Positions 31,807 to 40,558 are shown, counted from the stretch's first letter. The stretch: 41,559 nt of DNA from an uncultured Erysipelotrichaceae bacterium (GCA_946537255.1 CAMNFS010000013.1:1-41559), one strand, 5' to 3'. Program-made: numbers and translations. Notes: a model not told the origin generated them from the letters alone.

Positions 31807-32940
31807 TCATGCCGGATGCTGTTGGGTATCTTCTGGATCAGAGGTGATAGGTTTTTTGGAGGCGATCCATTTTTCAAACTGCAGCTTCAGGAAGGCGCCG
31901 ACAGGCACTGCCAGCAGCATTCCCATGATTCCCCCGATCGCACCTCCCGCAAGCAGAGAGGCGACGACGAGAAGCGGATGAACCTGAATCGCTCCGGCCA
32001 GAAGCTTCGGGTTGATAATATTGCCGTCGATCATCATGATGATCTGAAGAATCAGAAGGCCGATTGCCATCATCCTGAGATCAAGCCCGTTCAGCAGGTT
32101 GACAAGGATAACCGCGATATATCCGAGGGTCGGACCGAAATAGGGAATGAGATTTCCGAACCCGGTAATGAAGCCGACGGCAGGGGCATATGGCATCCCG
32201 ATAATCTGAAATATGATTGTGACAACTACTCCGACCAGCACCGCGTCAATGGTCTGACCGCGGATATAGCCGGAGAAGCACCTGTCCGCATCCTGCAGCA
32301 GTTCCTTGCAGTGATTGATCGTTTTGGGGGACAGAAGTCTGTGAAGCACATTCTGCCAGTAATTGAACAGATTCTGGAAATCAATCATGTAATAGATTGC
32401 GAAAATCAGAGCGAACAGTATTGTGGAAAACCCGCTGGCGACAGAGCCGATGGCGCCGGTGAAGGTTTTGCCGATATTCGGCAGATCAATATTGAACTGT
32501 TCCAGATACTGTTTTGCCTTTTCAAGAAAGTCATTTACCTGATTCTGATAGTTTGCAAACAAACCCGTGATGCTTTCGAAATTGATCTGAGATACGGAAG
32601 TGACAAGATGCTGGGAAACCAGTACGAGAAACAGAAGGATCGCTCCGATGATGACTATCAGGCAGAGGAATACACTGACCGGTCTTGCCCATTTGGCATT
32701 TTTTGACGAGCCTTTGAACCATTTCTCAACACTGTGTACCATAGGATCAAGAAGGTAGGCGAACACCCCGCCCAGAAGCGCGGGTTTGCCGACCGCAAGG
32801 CACAGCTTCCAGAAATAACTCAGACTTGGAAGGGCATGATACAGCAGATAACCCAGAAAGCCGGTAACGAGTATACAGCCTCCCGCATATGTCGCGATCT
32901 TCAGATACCTGGCATCCAGATCGGAAAGAAAGTTTTTCAT
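31807..32940 (-). CDS. AI-2E family transporter (PerM-like)
   Basis: This 377-residue polytopic membrane protein has about eight transmembrane segments and the family C-terminal pattern: FGNLIPYFGPTLGYI (around 265-280), then GNIINPKLLAGAIQVHPLLVVASLLAGGAIGG-like segments. The long middle region (130-175) is the outside loop. Members export varied small solutes; some were linked to autoinducer-2, others to Na+/H+ exchange, so the substrate is not predicted. CAGGAGA sits upstream of the ATG. Monocistronic. Confidence 0.92.
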   Translation of the reverse strand: MKNFLSDLDARYLKIATYAGGCILVTGFLGYLLYHALPSLSYFWKLCLAVGKPALLGGVFAYLLDPMVHSVEKWFKGSSKNAKWARPVSVFLCLIVIIGAILLFLVLVSQHLVTSVSQINFESITGLFANYQNQVNDFLEKAKQYLEQFNIDLPNIGKTFTGAIGSVASGFSTILFALIFAIYYMIDFQNLFNYWQNVLHRLLSPKTINHCKELLQDADRCFSGYIRGQTIDAVLVGVVVTIIFQIIGMPYAPAVGFITGFGNLIPYFGPTLGYIAVILVNLLNGLDLRMMAIGLLILQIIMMIDGNIINPKLLAGAIQVHPLLVVASLLAGGAIGGIMGMLLAVPVGAFLKLQFEKWIASKKPITSDPEDTQQHPA

Positions 32941-33052
32941 AGACAGATTCTCCTGATCGTATTTATTTTACAGAATTGTTAGGAATTCACAACTGGAGGA
33001 TACTGAAAAGAGGTGAAAACAGGACTGAATCAGGGAAAGAGGCCGTTTTGTT

Positions 33053-33409
33053 ATGAATCAGATCGAGAACCAGTTTATTCACACTTTCATCAGAAAGAGC
33101 CGCCGGATCCGGCTGATCCATGAGTTTTCCGCTCCGGAAAAACGATATCGCGGCCTGAGCCGGTTCAATCATGAAGCAGAGAAACTTCTGGAGCCAACCA
33201 AAGTGCTCGTGAAGGGAGAGAATCTGAGCACCCGCCGGGAATATCTTGATTTCCTCGCTCAGAACGAGGAGGTCTGTGCGTTTTTTTCGCCGGATCCTTC
33301 ACTGGATGGGGTGGTACTCAGTCCCGAGGCTTATACTGCCAAGGCGGGAAGCGCGGTGATTCATCTTCTTCCTTCCTTGAAACTCTGTCAGCGGGAAGTC
33401 ATACGCTGA
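33053..33409 (+). CDS. Hypothetical 118-residue protein
   Basis: Not recognised. The product is basic at its N-terminus (FIRKSRRIRLIHEF), probably alpha/beta, with VLVKGENLSTRREYLDFLAQ in the middle, and has no signal or membrane segment. AGAGG lies about 12 bases before the ATG, a weak site. Codon use (CGG, GGA, CTG) resembles real neighbours. It is followed with a 1-base stop/start overlap by another small frame, and a terminator-like hairpin follows that, suggesting a small transcription unit. Confidence 0.5.
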   Translation: MNQIENQFIHTFIRKSRRIRLIHEFSAPEKRYRGLSRFNHEAEKLLEPTKVLVKGENLSTRREYLDFLAQNEEVCAFFSPDPSLDGVVLSPEAYTAKAGSAVIHLLPSLKLCQREVIR

Positions 33410-33675
33410 TGGCGGAATTCGATGACGGCGGAAGTGAAGCGGTTCTGTTCGCGGTAAGATCCCGGAAAAAGAAAGAACAGGATGAATCGAAGGATGACGA
33501 AAGTCAGGGTGATCAGCCGGTACAGCCGGTTCAGCGAAGTGAGAAGCCTGATGGAAGCCGGGTTGTAAACACCCAGGACAGAACGGATCCTGGTCTGTGG
33601 ACTGCTGTGTTCATCCGTTCTCTTCTTACATGCATGGCAGAAGAGCGTGATCTGACAAATCACGGACTGGAATAA
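33409..33675 (+). CDS. Hypothetical 88-residue ORF, doubtful
   Basis: The frame starts at the ATG overlapping the previous stop (TGATG) and is very polar in the middle (SRKKKEQDESKDDESQGDQP). A minus-strand frame covers the same span, and neither has recognisable similarity. It is kept because of the stop/start coupling and the hairpin 6 bases after its stop. It may instead be decayed sequence. Confidence 0.25.
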   Translation: MAEFDDGGSEAVLFAVRSRKKKEQDESKDDESQGDQPVQPVQRSEKPDGSRVVNTQDRTDPGLWTAVFIRSLLTCMAEERDLTNHGLE

Positions 33676-33681
33676 ACAGAT

Positions 33682-33722
33682 AGCCGGAGAAGTTCTTGAA
33701 GGAAAGACTTCTCTGGCTTTGT
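33682..33722 (+). terminator. Terminator-like hairpin after the small hypothetical ORFs
   Basis: AGCCGGAGAAG (33682-33692) and CTTCTCTGGCT (33708-33718) form an 11-bp stem with one G-T and a 15-base loop, ending in TTTG. The following stretch to 33890 holds nothing I can support. Confidence 0.55.
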
Positions 33723-33890
33723 CATCTGGTCTTCTTTCAGGGTTTTCCGGGAAATGGCAAGGCATGATTGCCTCTGCGGCAGGAGGAACCACATGTGAAG
33801 CGGTCTGAAGAGCTCTCTGTGTTTTCTGTGTCAGTGCGTTCAAAGGTGGGCCGTGTTCATACGGATGCGCCGTTTCCGGACAGGAGATTT

Positions 33891-33907
33891 TGCTAGAATA
33901 ATGTCAT
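33891..33907 (+). promoter_or_regulatory. Extended -10 promoter for the micro-ORF/DUF2252 unit
   Basis: TGC-TAGAAT (33891-33899) ends 8 bases before an ATG at 33908, so the transcript would start at or within a base or two of that ATG. Confidence 0.55.
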
Positions 33908-33988
33908 ATGGATGGTTCTGCGCTTTCTTCAGAAATGAATGAAGAATGGCTGCGGTTCATGAATAAGCAGGAACGATACAGGAAATGA
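33908..33988 (+). CDS. 26-codon ORF coupled to the DUF2252 gene
   Basis: The frame begins MDGSALSSEMNEEWLRFM and ends RYRK, overlapping the DUF2252 start as ATGA. It appears leaderless behind an extended -10 box. Its role may be to deliver ribosomes to the DUF2252 start, which has AGGAA nearby. Whether the peptide itself matters is unknown. Confidence 0.4.
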   Translation: MDGSALSSEMNEEWLRFMNKQERYRK

Positions 33989-35352
33989 AAACAGTCAAGG
34001 AAAGAAAAAAACAGGGAAAGCATTACCGGGAAACAACATCACGGAAGGATCTTGGTACATGGGAGGTTCAGACCAACCGTCAGCTTGTGGAACAGCTGAT
34101 TATCAGTCAGGAAGTGACAAGAGTTCTGGAACTGATCCCCATAAGACGGAAGCGCATGGCTGCTTCGCCATTCTCCTTTTTCAGAGGCGCTGCGATTCTT
34201 CAGGCACATGATCTCGCAAGTACACCGAAAACACCTTTTCTGGTACAGGCCTGCGGAGACGCGCACATCTCGAATTTCGGATTGTTTGCCTCGGCGGAAC
34301 GCCGGATAGTTTTCGATGTCAATGATTTTGATGAAACCCTTCCTGCACCGTTTGAAGTGGATATCAAGCGCCTTCTTGCCAGTATTGAAATCTGCGGACG
34401 GGATAGAAACTTCAATGCGGATCAGAGAAAGAAAGCGGTTTTCAAAGCGGCGGAAATGTATCGGAAGACCATGCGGGAACATTCGGATACCGGAAATATG
34501 GAAGTGTGGTATGAGCATCTGGATATCGAAAACTTCCTGAAGGATAAAAAGGATGAGATCAGCGAAGAGGAAGCAGCGCTGATCAATGATACCGTGAACA
34601 AAGCGCTTTCCAAAACGAGTGCAGGGGCCGTGTCAAAACTGATGGAAACAGTGGATGGAAAGATGCGGATCAAAAGCAATCCTCCGCTTGTGGTCCCGGT
34701 CCGGGAAATGACCGAAAAGGAGAAGGGATATTTTGATTTCCGTTTTGATCTGAACCGGACACTGGAGGACTATAAGAAAACCCTTCCGGATCATAGACGC
34801 AGGCTGCTGGATCAGTTTGAACCGCTTGAACTGGCTCATAAGGTGGTCGGCGTAGGAAGCGTCGGACGTCAGGCATGGATCCTTGTCATGATGGGAAGGG
34901 AGAACGGTGATCCGCTTGTGCTTCAGATCAAGGAAGCTGCCGGTTCCGTGCTTGAGGAATACTATGGACACAGTGTTTACAAAAACTGCGGACAGCGAGT
35001 TGTAGAAGGACAGCGTGCGATTCAGACAGCGGGAGATGTTCTTCTGGGATGGGTCAGGAAAGAGGCTTCCAATGGAAAAAGCAAAGACTATTATGTACGG
35101 CAGCTGTGGGATGACAAGGGAGCCTTTGATCTGAAAACGATTACCCCGGAAGGATATCATGGTCTTTCTCTTATCTGTGCGTGGACACTTGCCACGGCGC
35201 ACGCAAAAACGGGAGACCGTCACGCAATTGCGGGATATCTTGGAAAAAATGATTCCTTTGAAACTGCCATGGTCAGTTATGCCAGTGCCTATGCGGATCA
35301 GAATGAGGCTGATTATGAGATGTTCCTGAAGTTTTCGAAAGGAATGATTTAA
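33985..35352 (+). CDS. DUF2252 family protein
   Basis: This 455-residue protein has the DUF2252 hallmarks: FSFFRGAAILQAHDLAST near 53-70, QACGDAHISNFGLFAS near 87-102, and VFDVNDFDETLPAPFEVDIKRL near 109-130. These Asp/His clusters resemble a kinase-like or phosphotransferase-like active site, but the family is biochemically uncharacterised. There is no signal peptide. It likely begins at 33985, coupled to a 26-codon ORF. A bidirectional terminator lies 140 bases downstream; the intervening 35353-35490 has no gene. Confidence 0.85.
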   Translation: MKTVKERKKQGKHYRETTSRKDLGTWEVQTNRQLVEQLIISQEVTRVLELIPIRRKRMAASPFSFFRGAAILQAHDLASTPKTPFLVQACGDAHISNFGLFASAERRIVFDVNDFDETLPAPFEVDIKRLLASIEICGRDRNFNADQRKKAVFKAAEMYRKTMREHSDTGNMEVWYEHLDIENFLKDKKDEISEEEAALINDTVNKALSKTSAGAVSKLMETVDGKMRIKSNPPLVVPVREMTEKEKGYFDFRFDLNRTLEDYKKTLPDHRRRLLDQFEPLELAHKVVGVGSVGRQAWILVMMGRENGDPLVLQIKEAAGSVLEEYYGHSVYKNCGQRVVEGQRAIQTAGDVLLGWVRKEASNGKSKDYYVRQLWDDKGAFDLKTITPEGYHGLSLICAWTLATAHAKTGDRHAIAGYLGKNDSFETAMVSYASAYADQNEADYEMFLKFSKGMI

Positions 35353-35490
35353 GGATTGTCTTCTTTCTGATATTCAGCCCGGATCGTAAAATACCGGAAC
35401 CTTCGGGCGGGTGAAAGAATTCTCTGTCAGTGCCTGCCATATCATGACACGATCGATGTATTGATGCGGCTGGGCATCACTTCTGAAATC

Positions 35491-35513
35491 AAAAAACGGC
35501 TGAGGCCGTTTTT
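35491..35513. terminator. Bidirectional terminator between DUF2252 and the beta-lactamase fold gene
   Basis: AAAAACGGC and GCCGTTTTT pair over 9 bp around TGAG, with A/T tracts on both sides, serving both convergent genes. Confidence 0.9.
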
Positions 35514-35536
35514 AACATGGAAGATGCGCGGATCTG

Positions 35537-36361
35537 CTATTTCTGATGGATGGTCAGTCCGTTGGAATCAGAGATTACAGTGATGGTTCCGTCCTTTGTC
35601 TCATAGACAGATCCGGTATATTTGCTGATAAGCTTAAGGGTTGCCTTGTCTGCGGGATTCTTGGCGGAATCACAGATGGCGACATGTTCGGGCTGCAGCG
35701 CCTTCATCAGATCCCTGAGGCTTTTATCGTAGATGCCGTGATGCGGAAACTTCAGAAAAGTACATGCGGGTGGATTGGTTTTCAGCCATTCTCCGATCCG
35801 CTTTTTTTCTATGTCACCCGTAAAAACCAGACGGTTGTTTCGGTGGGTGATGGTAGTGATCAGTGAGAAATCATTGTCGTATTCGCCGCTGCCTTTGATT
35901 TCATAGGAAGCGGGCGGTTCAATCAGAATCCTCAGATCTTCATTGAGGATTTCACAGTTTTCTTTCAGAAGTTCCGGCCGGATCCCTTTCTGCTTCAGGG
36001 CGACGAAAAAAGCAACCGCATCCGGATGACTCGGCTCATATGCGGGAACGATCACGCGTTTGACGGGAATGCTGTTTATGATATCAATTGCTCCGCCGAC
36101 ATGATCCTTGTCATAGTGAGTGATGATCAGACAGTCCAGACTGTGATTCACTCTCTGTTTCAGATTCTGGGTGACCATTTTTCCATCCTGTTTTGTGCCG
36201 GCATCAATCACAAGTGAGTATCTGCCGCACTCACAGAGAATGGCATCCGCTTTTCCAACATTCAGAATGGAAACACAAAGATCGTTCCGGAGAGCTCCGG
36301 AATTACCGTTCCCGGTTATCTGTCTGAGGAAAGATTCAACGAAGGATTCGATTCCATCCAT
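35537..36361 (-). CDS. Metallo-beta-lactamase fold protein, ComEC C-terminal-like
   Basis: This 274-residue protein has the order of the soluble part of ComEC/Rec2: SILNVGKADAILCECG (QGDAxLI-like), VIDAGT, the metal motif ITHYDKDHVGGA (HxxxDH), VFTGDIEKK, and FPHHGIYDKS. ComEC nuclease-like domains degrade one strand of incoming DNA, but stand-alone versions are common with unknown substrate. The first His of the usual HxHxDH reads HYDKDH, as in other ComEC types. A longer frame from 36403 exists; CAGGAG before MDGIESF makes 36361 the better start. No transmembrane region is present. Confidence 0.85.
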   Translation of the reverse strand: MDGIESFVESFLRQITGNGNSGALRNDLCVSILNVGKADAILCECGRYSLVIDAGTKQDGKMVTQNLKQRVNHSLDCLIITHYDKDHVGGAIDIINSIPVKRVIVPAYEPSHPDAVAFFVALKQKGIRPELLKENCEILNEDLRILIEPPASYEIKGSGEYDNDFSLITTITHRNNRLVFTGDIEKKRIGEWLKTNPPACTFLKFPHHGIYDKSLRDLMKALQPEHVAICDSAKNPADKATLKLISKYTGSVYETKDGTITVISDSNGLTIHQK

Positions 36362-36584
36362 ATCTGTCTCCTGTAAGCATGTGTTTTTTGCTGGAACAAT
36401 CATATCTTTTCTTTCTGTATCAGAAAAGAATAATATTCAAAATTCTGTCTTTTTGATGACAGAAAAGGGAAATTGGGCTTTCTTGTGATGAATATCTGAA
36501 AAAGGATCAACGTTCCAAACGGATATAGGAAGTACGCCGGATTTTCTGTCTGCTTTGCAAAGAAAAGAAGGATGAATACCGAAT

Positions 36585-36625
36585 AAAAAGGAAAGACCTG
36601 CAGCAGGGGGCATGCAGGCCTTTCC
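36585..36625 (-). terminator. Terminator of the LytS-like kinase gene
   Basis: The arms at 36590-36602 and 36613-36625 pair as GGAAAG-x-CCTGCA with TGCAGG-x-CTTTCC. On the minus strand TTTTTATTC follows. The gap 36404-36584 holds no supported gene. Confidence 0.85.
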
Positions 36626-36689
36626 GTGTGCGGACTGTCCTGATGGCCTGCTGTGCATTCAGACTGTCAGGATGCCTCATGTATTTCGA

Positions 36690-37937
36690 TCATGGTATCG
36701 TGATCTTTACCATGGTTCCGCCTTTGTTATTGGCTGTAATCGTCATTTTCCCACGGCACATCATGTTCAGCCGCTGCTGTATGTTATCGAGAGCGATATG
36801 CGGTTCATTGTTTCCACCCGGATCAAAACCGGTCCCATTGTCTTCAACGGTTATTTCACTGCCGCTGTCTGTCTTTCGGGTTCTGATACTGATATGAAGC
36901 GGATCGGAGTCGGGATCCATTCCGTGTTTGATGGAATTTTCAACAATCGGCTGAAGGGTCAGCGGCGGCAGTAGAAAGTCCTTGTGCGGGGTGTCGTAAT
37001 CCACGAAAAGCGTGTCCTCAAACTGTGCCTGTTCTACTGCGAGATAAGCCCGGGCATGTTCCAGCTCTTCTGAAAAAGGAATCAGTTCCTCACTGGAAAT
37101 GGCTGTGAAATTCTTGCGCAGATAAGTTGTGAAGTCCAATGTGACCTTCTGGGCGAGGTCGGGATTCTGCTTGCAGAGATAATAAATGCTCATCATGGTG
37201 TTATAGATGAAATGCGGGCGCATCTGCAGGACCATGATGCTGGAGCGCTGATGGGCTATTTCCTGCTGCTGACGCATATACTGCTCGATCTGATCCGACA
37301 GAATAAAGTTGTACATTGCCAGAGTACAGATACAGATGCTGAGATCGAAGAGAAAGAACGCTTCGACAACTGCGTGGATCATTGTGGCGACTGTCAGAGG
37401 AATCAGGTAGATGAGAAAAGCAGAGAAGTATTTTCCGGACAGTCTGCGGCGCCTTTGAATCAGGACAATGAGAGAAATCATCTGAATAACGACCGGCGGA
37501 ATAAATAACAATGGATGCCATGGACCGCGGAAAAACAGATTCTCGGGGGTAATGTAGTAGAAACGATCCGTAAACTGAGCGGCGAACAGGATCATGAAAT
37601 AAACAATCCAGATAAAAAGCACGGAATAAAAAACCGGACTTTTTTTCCAGTCCTCTCCGCAGCAGTGCAGAAGATATGCTGTAAGCAGGGGTGGAAGTAA
37701 TGAGGGTACCAGATACCCAAGATAAGAAGAGATCCGCTCCAGCAGTACGAGACTTGGATTGCCATAGACCAAGAGATCCGCAAAAGAGACAACGATGGAA
37801 AGAATGATGATCAAATGAAAAACGATGAAGAATTCTTTGCTCCAGGGATCGATGCCCGGCATGATAAAAGCAATGGCCAGAGCCAGCACTGCCAGCGCCA
37901 GCATCGCTCCGACTACGATCAGAAGAGAATAATGCAT
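36690..37937 (-). CDS. LytS/YehU-family sensor histidine kinase
   Basis: This 415-residue kinase has about seven transmembrane helices in residues 1-215 (an integral 7TM-like input module), a short coil (215-235), then a His_kinase domain with phospho-acceptor H242 in QMRPHFIYNTMMSIYYL. The N-box LQPIVENSIKHGMD and G-box VEDNGTGFD lie in the ATP-binding domain. The ATG overlaps the regulator's stop by one base (TGATG) and has AGGAGG upstream, so the pair is coupled. The upstream in-frame extension to 38045 reads through the regulator gene and is rejected. The ligand is unknown. Confidence 0.92.
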   Translation of the reverse strand: MHYSLLIVVGAMLALAVLALAIAFIMPGIDPWSKEFFIVFHLIIILSIVVSFADLLVYGNPSLVLLERISSYLGYLVPSLLPPLLTAYLLHCCGEDWKKSPVFYSVLFIWIVYFMILFAAQFTDRFYYITPENLFFRGPWHPLLFIPPVVIQMISLIVLIQRRRRLSGKYFSAFLIYLIPLTVATMIHAVVEAFFLFDLSICICTLAMYNFILSDQIEQYMRQQQEIAHQRSSIMVLQMRPHFIYNTMMSIYYLCKQNPDLAQKVTLDFTTYLRKNFTAISSEELIPFSEELEHARAYLAVEQAQFEDTLFVDYDTPHKDFLLPPLTLQPIVENSIKHGMDPDSDPLHISIRTRKTDSGSEITVEDNGTGFDPGGNNEPHIALDNIQQRLNMMCRGKMTITANNKGGTMVKITIP

Positions 37938-38533
37938 CAGACAGTTCCTCCTGAAGGAAATGGATAACGCAGATTCTGAAGCTGTGTCCGGACTCCTTCT
38001 GAGGTAATCGGTTTGAGCATGAAGCCACTGGCGCCGGTGCTCCACGCATCCAGAGAATAATCGCTGTACGCGGTCAGATAAACAACATTTGTACGGGGAT
38101 TGATTGAAAGCAGGGTGCGGCAGAGATCGAAGCCGCTTGTCTTGCCGAGTTCAATATCCAGAAAAGCAAGCGAAACAGGGTTTGTTTCTGCATATTCGAT
38201 TGCTTCAGAGGGACGGGTGAACCCGGTAATCACCGCATGCGGCATGACTTCTTCCAGAATGGGAAGACCGCCTGAAAGAATGATTTTTCTGTCGTCCACC
38301 ATAATGACATGCGGAATCTCATCGCTTTCCGCGGCCGCATTGAGAAGGGCAGTGACATCCACCTCAAGGCATTTGGAAAGACGGGTTATCATTTTCACAT
38401 CCGGAAGCCGGCTTCCATTTTCCCATCTGGCGATCGTTGAGCGGGTGACAAAAACAAGGTCAGCCAGCTCGCGCTGGGAAAGACCTTTCTCTATTCTCAG
38501 TTTTTTCAGAGTTTCCGCAAAGAACAGTGTCAT
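37937..38533 (-). CDS. HTH(XRE)-receiver response regulator with reversed domain order
   Basis: This 198-residue protein has an N-terminal XRE helix-turn-helix (5-64: LKKLRIEKGLSQRELADLVF, TRSTIARWENGSRLPD) and a C-terminal receiver (74-190). Receiver residues are intact: D80-D81, phospho-acceptor D126 in LAFLDIELG, T154 in YLTAYSD, and K174 in MLKPI. Typical LytS partners use a receiver first and a LytTR domain last, so both order and DNA-binding type differ. AGGT lies before the ATG. It is the first gene of the two-component pair, read toward the kinase. Confidence 0.9.
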   Translation of the reverse strand: MTLFFAETLKKLRIEKGLSQRELADLVFVTRSTIARWENGSRLPDVKMITRLSKCLEVDVTALLNAAAESDEIPHVIMVDDRKIILSGGLPILEEVMPHAVITGFTRPSEAIEYAETNPVSLAFLDIELGKTSGFDLCRTLLSINPRTNVVYLTAYSDYSLDAWSTGASGFMLKPITSEGVRTQLQNLRYPFPSGGTV

Positions 38534-38604
38534 TTTCCGTACCTGGATTCTTCTGTACAGTTTTAGTTTCGCCTTGACACATACAAAAAAGCAAGGAGTA
38601 ATTC

Positions 38605-38658
38605 ATGCATTGGGGTGACATTCTGGAACCGCATCTTGAATGGGCTGAGCGAAAATAG
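38605..38658 (+). CDS. 17-codon micro-ORF MHWGDILEPHLEWAERK
   Basis: AAGGAG (38593-38598) lies six bases before the ATG, a better site than at many long genes here. The frame stops with TAG at the start of the GGDEF promoter spacer. It lies in the divergent gap between the response regulator and the GGDEF gene. A small protein or chance are both possible; homology cannot be judged. Confidence 0.25.
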   Translation: MHWGDILEPHLEWAERK

Positions 38659-38665
38659 GTAAATT
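38636..38665 (+). promoter_or_regulatory. Promoter of the GGDEF gene
   Basis: TTGAAT (38636-38641) and TAAATT (38660-38665) are separated by 18 bases, 57 bases before the chosen ATG. Confidence 0.5.
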
Positions 38666-38722
38666 ATTGTCATCCATCAGGCAATGCTGAACGGATGTGT
38701 GAATGGATATGGAGAACAGGAA

Positions 38723-39787
38723 ATGACGGAACTGAAGAAAGAACTGTTCTATGCAGGGCTTGAACCAGAGGAATACGCTGCGGTTGTTCCTGATGCAAGG
38801 AAGGAAAATCGAAAGCTGCTGCCGATTTATGCCGCGGCAGGAGCGGTTCTCTTTTCTTTTCTGTTTCTTATCAGTATGATTCCCGGAGGATGGTTTTCGG
38901 AGAATCGATGGGTGTACCTTGGAATGGTATTCATAGAATTCGGCTTTTATGTATGTGCGCGCATTCTGTCGGATAAACACCCGGATATTATAGATCCGCT
39001 GGCTATGGTCTTTATCGCCACACTGTATGTATTTTCGTTCTACATCTCTCTGAGTCATCCGGATCTGCCGGCAGTGACGCCGGTGGCTCTGCTTCCGCTG
39101 ATTCCCTATTTTTTCAATATCAGACCGATTTATGAGATTCTGCTGGCGTTCTGCGCCTGTGTGTTTTACTGTCTGCTTTCCTTTCAGATGAAATCCGGTT
39201 ATCTGGCAGTAAGCGACCTCTGGAATATGGGATCCTTTACGATTGTGACATTCATTGTCACAGTGGTTCAGGCACGGATGAAATACCAGCTCATGTATCA
39301 GTCCAGAAAAAACCGTTATCTTGGGGAAACGGATATTCTGACCGGAGTCAGAAACAGAAATGCGTATGAGCGCAATCTGTTCTATTATGGAAAAAACTGT
39401 GCCCGGAATGCGGCGTGTGTATATGTGGATGTGAACGGACTTCATGAAATGAACAATACGCATGGTCATGCGGCCGGTGATCAGATGATCCGTACTGTGG
39501 CAAATGCCATGAAGAAGCGGTTCGGAGATAAGAATATCTACCGGATCGGCGGCGATGAGTTTGTAGCTCTGCAGATGGATGTCTCACCTGAACAGCTGGA
39601 ACAGGATGTGAAGGCTGTAAGGGAGGAAATCAATGCGTCCGGATATGCGGCTTCTTTTGGTACTTCAGTACATGATCGGGAAGGAATCGACATGAAGAGC
39701 CTTCTGGAGAAAGCAGAAACGGAAATGTATAACGACAAGCGAAGATATTATTCTGAGAAATCCCACGACCGCAGACGCAGAAACTGA
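38723..39787 (+). CDS. Membrane GGDEF diguanylate cyclase
   Basis: This 354-residue protein has five or six transmembrane helices (about 35-190) and a GGDEF domain (about 200-345) with TDILTGVRNRNAYERN, VYVDVNGLHEMNNTHGHAAGD and the intact active loop YRIGGDEFVAL. It should make c-di-GMP. No EAL or PilZ partner is in the window. GGAG-N6 before MTELKKE at 38723 fixes the start; the in-frame ATG at 38684 has no site. It is divergent from the two-component genes, which may regulate or respond to it (inference). The last residues are a basic tail, SHDRRRRN. Confidence 0.9.
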   Translation: MTELKKELFYAGLEPEEYAAVVPDARKENRKLLPIYAAAGAVLFSFLFLISMIPGGWFSENRWVYLGMVFIEFGFYVCARILSDKHPDIIDPLAMVFIATLYVFSFYISLSHPDLPAVTPVALLPLIPYFFNIRPIYEILLAFCACVFYCLLSFQMKSGYLAVSDLWNMGSFTIVTFIVTVVQARMKYQLMYQSRKNRYLGETDILTGVRNRNAYERNLFYYGKNCARNAACVYVDVNGLHEMNNTHGHAAGDQMIRTVANAMKKRFGDKNIYRIGGDEFVALQMDVSPEQLEQDVKAVREEINASGYAASFGTSVHDREGIDMKSLLEKAETEMYNDKRRYYSEKSHDRRRRN

Positions 39788-39940
39788 TTCCATTTTCATT
39801 CGCATTGGAAAAACAGACTGAACTATTTCGGCTGCAGGAATACTGTCATTTCCGGTTCGTTCAGGATGTCCCTGCTTTTTCCTGATGTATAAGGGATGGA
39901 CATGTGAAAGGATTCGTTCGTACTCTTGAGAGAACAGCAT

Positions 39941-40558
39941 ATGATGAAAAATGAAAAAAGAAACTGGATTCTGATTCTTACGATTTTTTCGATCTTCTTT
40001 TTTACCGCCTGCACCCGCAGAAGTAAGGTAGATAGCAAAAAGGAAGACATACCTCGTGATACTTCCACCAATTATGTAGTATATGAAGGGGTCTTTCTGA
40101 ACAGTGAAGATGTATTGAAAATGCTGGAGGAGATCCGGGGACCGAAAGCACCTTATGAAAATGTATCAAAGGAGTATCACGTGACAACCATGTATAAGCC
40201 GGAAAAGGATTTCAGGGAGCTGTATGGGAGCGATGTGAACGTTCACATCATCGGCTACCTGAATGGTCAGGCCACTGCAGATGACGGAACCATTACCCAT
40301 AATGAAGCACTTGTCGCAGATCTGATCTCAGATGATCCGATCCTGGCAGATTATCTGTCTTCGAGTCAGGAGGGATGGCATATTACGTGTTCCTATGAAA
40401 CAAAGGCGTTTTATTCCAACCTGATGGATTATTCGAAAGCGCAGAAAGTGGATTATACTCTGTCGGGGAAATTCGGTGCATATATCAACGGAAACTTTGT
40501 TTCCTTTGACAGAAATGACGTAGATACCAAGATAGAAACGAATCAGAAGGTGCAGTAA
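39941..40558 (+). CDS. Putative lipoprotein of unknown function
   Basis: This secreted protein of 205 residues starts MMKNEKRNW, with a hydrophobic stretch ILILTIFSIFFF ending in TAC, a lipobox-like site. The mature part has repeated acidic and Tyr-rich segments (VYEGVFLNSEDVLKMLEEI; NEALVADLISDDPILADY) but no domain that I recognise. The longer frame starts with TTG at 39926; GAGAG lies 10 to 15 bases before the ATG pair. The 39788-39940 gap holds only a weak GCAGG/CCTGC hairpin before a T-run. Confidence 0.72.
   Translation: MMKNEKRNWILILTIFSIFFFTACTRRSKVDSKKEDIPRDTSTNYVVYEGVFLNSEDVLKMLEEIRGPKAPYENVSKEYHVTTMYKPEKDFRELYGSDVNVHIIGYLNGQATADDGTITHNEALVADLISDDPILADYLSSSQEGWHITCSYETKAFYSNLMDYSKAQKVDYTLSGKFGAYINGNFVSFDRNDVDTKIETNQKVQ

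Noticed and set aside
31642-32706. 354-codon plus-strand ORF across the AI-2E permease
   Set aside because: It is antisense to a clear eight-helix membrane protein; its His/Asp/Gln-rich translation is typical of a reverse-frame shadow.
33388-33843. 151-codon minus-strand ORF over the small hypothetical genes
   Set aside because: No ribosome binding site or motif, and it crosses the hairpin at 33682-33718. Neither strand is strongly supported here.
39520-39560. RFGD before GGDEF considered as an inhibitory I-site
   Set aside because: The RxxD is six residues before GGDEF rather than five and matches the ordinary FGDxNIYRIGGDEF strand.
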